The notes beneath the pieces were generated by a model. It saw nothing but the letters and a program-made list of their open reading frames with translations. It was not told the DNA's origin and did not search any database. A program made the translations under genes and the position numbers. Positions 55,801 to 64,000 of a stretch of 64,000 nt of DNA are shown piece by piece (position 1 is the stretch's first letter; each line of letters starts with the position of its first letter). The stretch is from Isoperla grammatica (lineage: Eukaryota > Arthropoda > Insecta > Plecoptera > Perlodidae), in assembly GCA_945910005.1 (NCBI GenBank), contig OX246746.1:43001886-43065885 (forward strand). The letters run 5' to 3'.

Positions 55801-56687
55801 AATTTAATTTAATTCTCACTGAAAATAAGTACACACCATACAAACAATAACTACACTTATTACACTTGTTAGTACGAATCAATGAGCAGGTTAACAGGTG
55901 AGAAGCCGCTTCATTAAAAACATAATTGCGTGTGGGCCGCTTAGATTCACTTAAAATAACTTTAACACAGAGATTTGTACCAGTAATAACAGTTGATATT
56001 GGCAATAAAAACAGAAAATAAAAAAAATCACTTATCAAATTCACATCAAAAATGAAAGATATACAGGCCAAGCTATTTAAAAAATTATTGTTCTTGTTAC
56101 GTATCGCAAGAAAATAAATTCCAAGTGAGATGTTTAAAACAAGCCAGACAAAATACACAATCCTATAACCAGTGAGAGTTAACTTATAATACTAATACGA
56201 TTTTATATTTAAATCTAATATCCAATTTGCGACCAATTTTTAAAAAGTATGAAGGCCTACGTTGTTTACAGATTTTTTTAAAGTGGAAGTTTATTACAGA
56301 AAACTGCAAGAGTGTAGATAGATATAGATAGCATGCGGAGACCACATCAGTTTATTTCTACGTGGCCCAGTGACATCGTTATTCTAGCATTGTGAAGGGG
56401 GGTACAAATGTGACAGCGTGGATCAGTTTAGACGTTGCAAAGGTATCTCAATAACGAGGAAACACCATAAATACCAAAAAGGGTCAGACATATTTTTTAT
56501 GACAGTTTGTAACTTCTGCCTTATGAAACGCCGTGGTAGGTCCAGGGAAAACAACCATATAGACAAAAAATTACTAGTTCGTTGATAGATCCTGTAGTGG
56601 TAGTGGATTTGAGCCGAAACCAGGTCAGTCAAAATCTAACTGTGTTTTTTGTTTGAACCATTTATCGAAGCCAATCAAATGAATATC

Positions 56688-56689
<2 letters not shown>
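55801..56689. other. Unannotated spacer
   Basis: A 137-codon minus-strand frame at 55745-56158 has hydrophobic stretches but no recognisable domain, and overlaps repeat-derived DNA; not called. Confidence 0.45.

Positions 56690-56741
<52 letters not shown>
56690..56741. repeat. (TA)n microsatellite
   Basis: About 50 bp of TA. A shorter TATATATATA follows the inverted repeat at 57043. Confidence 0.97.
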
Positions 56742-56744
<3 letters not shown>

Positions 56745-56773
56745 ATTCTGTAGGTTTTCGCGGACTGAAGAAG

Positions 56774-57043
56774 ATGAAATAATAGGTTCTCGGGTTGCTG
56801 TCCACGTTGCTTGCTCTCTTGAGACTGGTTGCTGGCCCAGAAATGGGCCATTGTCATTGTCTCGACGTTTCGGCAAAATCGCATTTGCCATCTTCAGGAT
56901 ATCTCAGCCAACGAATCATCCTGAAGATGGCAAATGCGATTTTGCCGAAACGTCGAGACAATGACAATGGCCCATTTCTGGGCCAGCAACCAGTCTCAAG
57001 AGAGCAAGCAACGTGGACAGCAACCCGAGAACCTATTATTTCA
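56774..57043. mobile_element. Large near-perfect inverted repeat (Penelope-like terminus candidate)
   Basis: Arms of about 126 bp (56774-56900 and 56918-57043) are almost perfect complements around a 17-base loop. The arms contain CTGAAGATGGCAAATGCGAT, then TTTGCCGAAACGTC. CTGAAGA...GCCGAAACGTC wording occurs in Penelope-like retroelement termini, some of which carry hammerhead ribozymes (known). No RT is present here. Confidence 0.8.
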
Positions 57044-57129
57044 TATATATATATTTGATTAAATGCAAAATGGAAAAACTTGTCACTTATTGGAAACTTT
57101 GTAGAAAACATATTAGGAACTTTGTAGAA

Positions 57130-59757
57130 AACATACAATACGCCCCCTAGCTTGTAGCATGACGCAGTGCATAAAGGCTGCAAGGCTGCCTTGTACCCAG
57201 GCTTGTACAATACGCCCTCTAGCTTGTAGCGTGTTGATTTATGACGCAATGCATAAAGGCTGCAAGGCTGCCTTGTACCCAGGCTTGTACAATACGCCCT
57301 CTAGCTTGTAGCGTGTTGATTAATGACGCAGTGCATAAAGGCTGCAAGGCTGCCTTGTACCCAGGCTTGTACAATACGCCCTCTAGCTTGTAGCGTGTTG
57401 ATTTATGACGCAGTGCATTAAGGCTGCAAGGATGCCTTGTACCCAGGCTTGTACAATACGCCCTCTAGCTTGTAGCATGTTGATTTATGACGCAGTGCAT
57501 AAAGGCTGCAAGGCTGCCTTGTACCCAGGCTTGTACAATACGCCCTCTAGCTTGTAGCGTGTTGATTTATGACGCAGTGCATAAAGGCTGAAAGGCTGCC
57601 TTGTACCCAGGCTTGTACAATACGCCCTCTAGCTTGTAGCGTGTTGATTTATGACGCAGTGCATAAAGGCTGCAAGGCTGCCTTGTACCCAGGCTTGTAC
57701 AATACGCCCTCTAGCTTGTAGCGTGTTGATTTATGACGCAGTGCATAAAGGCTGCAAGGATGCCTTGTACCCAGGCTTGTACAATACGCCCTCTAGCTTG
57801 TAGCATGTTGATTTATGACCCAATGCATAAAGGCTGCAAGGCTGCCTTGTACCCAGGCTTGTACAATACGCCCTCTAGCTTGTAGCGTGTTGATTTATGA
57901 CGCAGTGCATAAAGGCTGCAAGGCTGCCTTGTACCCAGGCTTGTACAATACGCCCTCTAGCTTGTAGCGTGTTGATTTATGACGCAGTGCATAAAGGCTG
58001 CAAGGCTGCCTTGTACCCAGGCTTGTACAAAACGCCCTCTAGCTTGTAGCGTGTTGATTTATGACGCAGTGCATAAAGGCTGCAAGGCTGCCTTGTACCC
58101 AGGCTTGTACAATACGCCCTCTAGCTTGTAGCATGTTGATTTATGACGCAATGCATTAAGGCTGCAAGGAATGCATAAAGGCTGCAAGGCTGCCTTGTAC
58201 CCAGACTTGTACAATACGCCCTCTAGCTTGTAGCGTGTTGATTTATGACGCAATGCATAAAGGCTGCAAGGCTGCCTTGTACCCAGGCTTGTACAATACG
58301 CCCTCTAGCTTGTAGCGTGTTGATTTATGACGCAGTGCATAAAGGCTGCAAGGCTGCCTTGTACCCAGGCTTGTACAATACGCCCTCTAGCTTGTAGCGT
58401 GTTGATTTATGACGCAGTGTATAAAGGCTGCAAGGCTGCCTTGTACCCAGGCTTGTACAATACGCCCTCTAGCTTGTAGCGTGTTGATTTATGACGCAGT
58501 GCATAAAGGCTGCAAGGCTGCCTTGTACCCAGGCTTGTACAATTCGCCCTCAAGCTTGTAGCGTGTTGATTTATGACGCAGTGTTTAAAGGCTGCAAGGC
58601 TGCCTTGTACCCAGGCTTGTACAATATGCCCTCTAGCTTGTAGCGTGTTGATTTATGACGCAGTGCATAAAGGCTGCAAGGCTGCCTTGTTTCTAGGTTT
58701 GTACAATACGCCCTCTTGCTTGTAGCGTGTTGATGTATGACGCAGTGCATAAAGGCTGCAAGGCTGCCTTGTACCCAGGCTTGTACAATACGCCCTCTAG
58801 CTTGTAGCGTGTTGATTTATGACGCAGTGCATAAAGGCTGCAAGGCTGCCTTGTACCCAGGCTTGTACAATACGCCCTCTAGCTTGTAGCGTGTTGATTT
58901 ATGACGCAGTGCATTAAGGCTGCAAGGCTGCCTTGTACCCAGGCTTGTACAATACGCCCTCTAGCTTGTAGCGTGTTGATTTATGACGCAGTGCATTAAG
59001 GCTGCAAGGCTGCCTTGTACCCAGGCTTGTACAATACGCCCTCTAGCTTGTAGCGTGTTGATTTATGACGCAGTGCATAAAGGCTGCAAGGCTACCTTGT
59101 ACCCAGGCTTGTACAATACGCCCTCTAGCTTGTATCGTGTTGATTTATGACGCAGTGCATAAAGGCTGCAAGGCTGCCTTGTACCCAGGCTTGTACAATA
59201 CGCCCTCTAGCTTGTAGCGTGTTGATTTATGACGCAATGCATAAAGGCTGCAAGGCTGCCTTGTACCCAGGCTTGTACAATACGCCATCTAGCTTGTAGC
59301 GTGTTGATTTATGACGCAATGCATAAAGGCTGCAAGGCTGCCTTGTACCCAGGCTTGTACAATACGCCCTCTAGCTTGTAGCGTGTTGATTTATGACGCA
59401 GTGCATAAAGGCTGCAAGGCTACCTTGAACCCAGGCTTGTACAATACGCCCTCTAGCTTGTAGCGTGTTGATTTATGACGCAGTGCATAAAGGCTGCAAG
59501 GCTGCCTTGTACCCAGGCTTGTACAATACGCCCTCTAGCTTGTAGCGTGTTGATTTATGACTCAGTGCATAAAGGCTGCAAGGCTGCCTTGTACCCAGGC
59601 TTGTACAATACGCCCTCTAGCTTGTAGCGTGTTGATTTTTGACGCAATGCATCAAGGCTGCAAGGCTGCCTTGTACCCAGGCTTGTACAATACGCCCTCT
59701 AGCTTGTAGCGTGTTGATTTATGACGCAATGCATAAAGGCTGCAAGGATGCCTTTTA
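57130..59757. repeat. 82-bp satellite, about 32 units
   Basis: The unit begins TGCATAAAGGCTGCAAGGCT and includes ACCCAGGCTTGTACAATACG and TTGATTTATGACGCA. It runs with few indels; one irregular junction at 58150-58175 carries a partial duplication (GCTGCAAGGAATGCATAAAGG). The first unit is shortened (TAGCATGACGCA). The array ends at AAGGATGCCTTTTACG. Confidence 0.97.
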
Positions 59758-62486
59758 CGAATACAGATGAGGGAAGGGAGTTCACGTCTCGTAAATAATG
59801 TGTCCGTATTGTAGGCCTGCTGCATAAGTGAGGCGCTCAAACCATGCACTCGCCGTACACTTCAACAATATGACTACGAGTCAGGAGAAGAAGATAGGGT
59901 GCCTAGAACAAGTGCTATATGCTTTTATAGATTAAGAGACAGACGGGTTGGAACTGACTGAACAAAATTTAGAAGAGGAAATCTCGGAAGAAGAGGAAGT
60001 TGGAATGTTTAGTGGAGAAGACTTGGAATAGAGAAATAGAAGAATGGGTGATGGGTGAATTGTGCAGAACTCAATTGAGGGAATTGGTCAAGGCTGAAGA
60101 GAGTAGAGAAGGCATAAGTAAGCACGGTGTGACAAAATAAGTACGTACAAGAATTAGGGGCAAGTCCCTGGACATGACATATGAAGAAATATAAGGGATG
60201 ATAAAATAAAACATTGCAAATCGGAATGTATACCCGTAAAGCTGGGAAATTCCAGTAAGATAGAGGTGAATTAGTGGTGAAAGAAGAGTAACTAACAACA
60301 ACGATCTTGCAGATAAATAGTAATAAATACAAATAAAACAACGACATTCATAAAACTATATTGAAATAATTAACATCGTTTCAATCTTGAGATTGGGTAA
60401 ACTTTTAGAAGAAGGTACCCCGGGACCCAGCCCTCGTCTTCCCGCCACTCTCTGTTATGAGGTGAACGAAGGCGGTATATTTCACAGTATTGTGGCTAAA
60501 ATAAGAATTCATTTACTATTTTATTAAAAAGAAACAATTTTTTTAATTCAAACGTTACAACAAAACCAAGCCCACTTTTACTCTACGAACATAAAGTAAA
60601 TGGTTGGTTTGTGTGAGGGGAAGAGGAAGGGGTGAGTGTGTGTGGGGGGGGGGGGTCGCCACATTACAGAATGAATAACCAGCAATTAAAATAAGATCAT
60701 GTTTTGGTTTTCCAGTAAAAAGCCTGAAAGCTAATACATATTAACGACACGGGAGAGGGTTTTACAAGCGAGTTGTTAACAACGCCAATATTTCCCTTGT
60801 GAACACACAAAATTAACGGACACGAACATAACATAATTAATTATTTGTTAGCTTATGCATTATGTCATTCACATAATAAGCTACGCTCTGTTTTATAGCT
60901 GATGTACGTTGGCGATACCTGCATGTTTGTGTTTACAGATCTCAATGAGGCCTAACGACAACCAATTAGTTACGGTATTATAATTAACACACTAAATGAG
61001 TATCAAGAATTTTGTAGGGAGTTCAATTTTCTACCCGAGTAGAAAGAAATGGTTTAAAACTTGAGTACACCCTCCAGAAAATTAAGAAGTGTCATGCCAA
61101 AAGGGGATGTTGTATCCATCGCACGGACCGGCTCCTCGCCTCGCCTCTACCATTGTGTGTTAGGGCATAATGTGAGTTACAGCTTTAACCCAAACTGTAA
61201 GAGAGGATGATTATGATTAATTAATTAAATTGATTATGGTGATGGAAATAATTGTAACCGAACACGTACGTAAACAATTTATTTCAACAAGAAATAATGT
61301 AATTATGATCAAAAAAATATAATAAACATAAAATGTCTTAACCAATTAACGATTTGTTTGGTCAGACCTATTTGAAATGAAGCATCAAGACAGTTAATAT
61401 TAAACCGTATGTTGCTCTCCTCCTAAGTTTGGTCCAGGCTGAGGTTCAACGAAACTGGTTACGAAAGGAGACAGCGACAGTTATTAGTCTAACCCACCTG
61501 CTATTGGTTCGGACAATACTTTATGCCATGTCATATTTTACATCCCAATTTCTGGCCACACCCGTTTTCAATTCCACAGGATATTATTAGTACTAAGAAA
61601 CGACGGGTTTGGAGTGACCGTCCATGTGAGCCGGGGCGTGTTGGTGGGGGGGGGGGGGAGGGGGGGGGCGCTGGTCCTGGCCGTAGGTTCAAGGCTCCAC
61701 TTACACACGTGATATTGGTTGGATTTATCTCAGGAATGGGGAAAGTGTTATCAAACATCGTACACGCAAGGGCAGCCATAGTCTTCTAGAAGATTCGACG
61801 CAGATACCTATACTCTAAGTAATACGGAATGTTATGTATTGACGTATTAATATCATTATTAATTGTCCATGTTCGTCATTATATAAATTGATGCACAGAT
61901 TTATCGCGTAGCAACTTTATTTTAAGTGATGGGGTCAGTCACGAGTATAAAGACACATCTTTCGCAACAATTTTGTTACTTAGGAAAAGTAACTGGTACC
62001 GTTGTAGAATTATTTGGCATGCTATTTACTGTAGTTGATTAGTTCGGGCAACATTCACCACTTTTCCCGCAGGATCCAGTCTAACATAAACTGTCTTCAT
62101 ATCTACCAGGTTCAATGTTTACCATGGCTCGACAAAAACTTGAAAAAATTCTCTCCTGATTTTTTTAAGTTGTTTGTAATTTGTATCCATAGGCTGTCTC
62201 ACACAAATTGTCACATCGAAGTTGATTTTATATGAGTGGGGGGCTCAGACGACACTAGGGGGGGGGGGTCAATTGTCCCCTACACCCCCCCCCCCCTCCG
62301 TTGTTACACGCCTGCATACAAAGAAAGGGAACTGGACACGAGGTGCCAACCAGAGAGAATTTCAATACAATTACACATAGTGAGTGGAACTAAAATCAGG
62401 TCTTATCAAATGTTGAAAACATATATTTTAACATTTTTTGGGTTGGCGTATTACTCTCGATTTTGCATTGTAAAGTCAAATTCGGT
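59758..62486. other. Unannotated spacer with G and C runs
   Basis: No supported gene. A 30-codon acidic frame (EEEISEEEEVGMFSGEDLE) at about 59945-60031 is unexplained. Poly(G) tracts occur at 60638-60652, 61644-61669 and 62259-62269, the last facing a poly(C) run at 62285-62297. Confidence 0.45.
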
Positions 62487-62815
62487 TTAGCCGCGGTCGC
62501 TTAGCCGGTTCCCATACGAACGAACACCGAAGTTAAGCAACCTCGGGCTAGGTAGGAGGAGGATGGGTGACTCTGAAACACTAGTTACCGTTGGTTACAG
62601 CAGATTGGAGGGTTCGAAAGCTTGTGTAACAGCTTCGTTCTTCTCGTCAACTGCTCGGCAGTCCAAGTAAGTGGAGAAACGTATATGACTGGTCAAAGTT
62701 ACACCGTCCTTTCGGATGGGACGTAAAGCCGAAGGTCCCCTTGGTACTTTTCGACAGGAGTAGGCTACGTGCCGGTACCAACCTTCCCCTCCTCCCTTCC
62801 TCATTATCATCATAC
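62487..62815 (+). mobile_element. 5S rRNA-derived SINE (SINE3-like) with Deu-like core
   Basis: CACCGAAGTTAAGCAACCTC, then GGGCTAGG and GGATGGGTGAC (62525-62572), match the internal promoter (boxes A to C) of animal 5S rRNA. The rest of the 5S body is degenerate, so it is not a gene. Downstream ACCGTCCTTTCGGATGGGAC, then GTAAAGCCGAAGGTCCCC (62702-62740), resembles the conserved central core shared by DeuSINE-type families. The TTAATCA-rich sequence after 62820 may be the tail. Confidence 0.82.
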
Positions 62816-62926
62816 ATCGTTGTTAATCATCACTTAATATCACTTGTTAATCATTAATTAATTAATTTGAAAAAAATCATAAAAGACAAAAAAATGTGTT
62901 GTAACGTCTTATGGAGGGTTCACGGA

Positions 62927-63765
62927 CGATTTGCCAGGCGGACAATTTGCCAGGCTTCATTTCGCGACCCTGGGACAATTTGCCAGGCTAGTGTATGAGT
63001 CCATGGCGGGGCTAGGACAACTTGCCAGGCTAGTGTATGAGTCCATGGCGGGGCTAGGACAACTTGCCAGGCTAGTGTATGAGGTCACGGCGGGGCTAGG
63101 ACAACTTGCCAGGCTAGTGTATGAGTCCATAGTGGGGCTAGGACAACTTGCCAGGCTAGTGTATGAGTCCATGGTGGGGCTAGGACAACTTGCCAGGCTA
63201 GTGTATGAGGTAACAGCGGGGCTAGGACAACTTGCCAGGCTAGTGTATGAGGTAACGGCGGGGCTAGGACAACTTGCCAGGCTAGTGTATGAGTCCATGG
63301 CGGGGCTAGGACAACTTGCCAGGCTAGTGTATGAGGTAACGGCGGGGCTAGGACAACATGCCAGGCTAGTGTATGAGTCCATGGTGGGGCTAGGACAACT
63401 TGCCAGGCTAGTGTATGAGGTAACGGCGGGGCTAGGACAATTTGCCAGGCTAGTGTATGAGGTAACGGCGGGGCTAGGACAACTTGCCAGGCTAGTGTAT
63501 GAGGTCACGGCGGGACTAGGACAACTTGCCAGGCTAGTGTATGAGGTCACGGCGGGGCTAGGACAACTTGCCAGGCTAGTGTATGAGGTCACGGTGGGGC
63601 TAGGACAATTTGCCAGGCAAGCGTATGAGTCCATGGCGGGGCTAGGACAACTTGCCAGGCTAGTGTATGAGGTCACGGTGGGGCTAGGACAATTTGCCAG
63701 GCAAGCGTATGAGTCCATGGTGGGGCTAGGACAACATGCCAGGCATCATTGAAGGGCTAAGACAA
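62927..63765. repeat. 42-bp minisatellite, about 18 units plus degenerate edges
   Basis: The unit begins GGGGCTAGGACAACTTGCCA and ends GGCTAGTGTATGAG(TCCATGG or GTCACGG or GTAACGG)C. Full units run from about 63008 to 63727. Shortened units with TTTGCCAGGC lie at both edges. 42 bases are 14 codons and no unit has an indel, so both strands hold long repetitive frames (273 and 253 codons). Nothing besides the periodicity suggests translation. Confidence 0.95.
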
Positions 63766-63894
63766 TTTTCCAGGCTGATCTTGACATTTAGGGGATCACG
63801 TGCTCACACATGTTTATACTGCAGGAAGCGTTATGCCGAGCACCCGAATGAGTTATTAATGATCGCTCTTTAGTATAATTTTAGTACATTTTTT

Positions 63895-64000
63895 TTCAGG
63901 GCAGGATAGGGATCGAACCCAGAAGATTCTGCTCTAGGAACCGATGCTTTTACCTATTTACCTTTCGAGCAGGAGGTTCCCGCTTTGATCCCCAGTCAGA
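63895..64000 (-). mobile_element. tRNA-like sequence at window end (SINE, partial)
   Basis: On the minus strand, GGTAAATAGGTAAAAGCATC, then GGGTTCGATCCCTATCCTG, has a canonical B box and a loose A box, followed by a T/A run. It is cut by the window end, and the cloverleaf is poor. Confidence 0.55.

Noticed and set aside
55745..56158. 137-codon membrane-like protein on the minus strand
   Set aside because: It overlaps a LINE 3' UTR fragment and has no recognisable domain; hydrophobicity follows AT-rich composition.
59945..60031. Short acidic coding exon
   Set aside because: About 30 codons bounded by stops, with no splice partners that I can define.
62487..62610. Functional 5S rRNA gene
   Set aside because: Only the internal promoter section matches; both ends are degenerate and a SINE core follows.

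Overview
This window is eukaryotic, AT-rich repeat DNA, most likely from an invertebrate animal (inferred from the transposon types; the species cannot be named). Long ATT, TTTA, GA and GTGCGT microsatellites, 5'-truncated non-LTR retrotransposons, a hAT element, a Helitron, TTAA and CTG-target foldback elements and pol III-derived SINEs fill most of it. I found no convincing intact host gene, rRNA or functional tRNA gene. A 200-base assembly gap lies at 48389-48588.

Layout. 1-6.9 kb: 13-bp, 68-bp and 102-bp minisatellites and a complete 2.45-kb non-autonomous hAT (3279-5728) with an 8-bp target duplication. 7.2-13.6 kb: a broken restriction-like-endonuclease (RLE) LINE on the minus strand, head to head with an APE-lineage (CR1/Jockey-like) LINE on the plus strand, with ATT arrays before, between and after them. 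13.96-15.12 kb: a short complete Helitron that keeps the N-terminus of its helicase ORF. 15-23 kb: mostly unannotated DNA with microsatellites and a LINE 3' end. 23-30.4 kb: a second, longer copy of the RLE LINE, carrying a 718-bp TTAA-flanked element and a 67-bp retroposed insert, followed by two truncated plus-strand LINEs, again all joined by ATT arrays. 31.45-36.13 kb: a 41-bp satellite of 114 units with no net indel. 37-43 kb: foldbacks, a 71/81-bp minisatellite and an odd T-rich segment. 46.8-48.3 kb: two inverted-repeat elements sharing CTG duplications, which together split a tRNA-like SINE. 50-55 kb: a LINE whose reverse transcriptase is split by a second LINE 3' end with a 2.9-kb TTTA tail. 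56.7-59.8 kb: a large inverted repeat with a hammerhead-like core, then an 82-bp satellite. 62.5-64 kb: a 5S rRNA-derived SINE, a 42-bp minisatellite and a tRNA-like sequence.

The unifying theme is the interplay of retrotransposons and microsatellites. Five LINE segments sit directly between ATT arrays, one LINE tail has become a giant TTTA array, and four LINE 3' ends share a CCAC...GTGG hairpin. The RLE LINE resembles the R4/Dong type, for which TAA-repeat targeting is known. The protein-coding content is reverse transcriptase, RLE and helicase remnants, all visibly broken.
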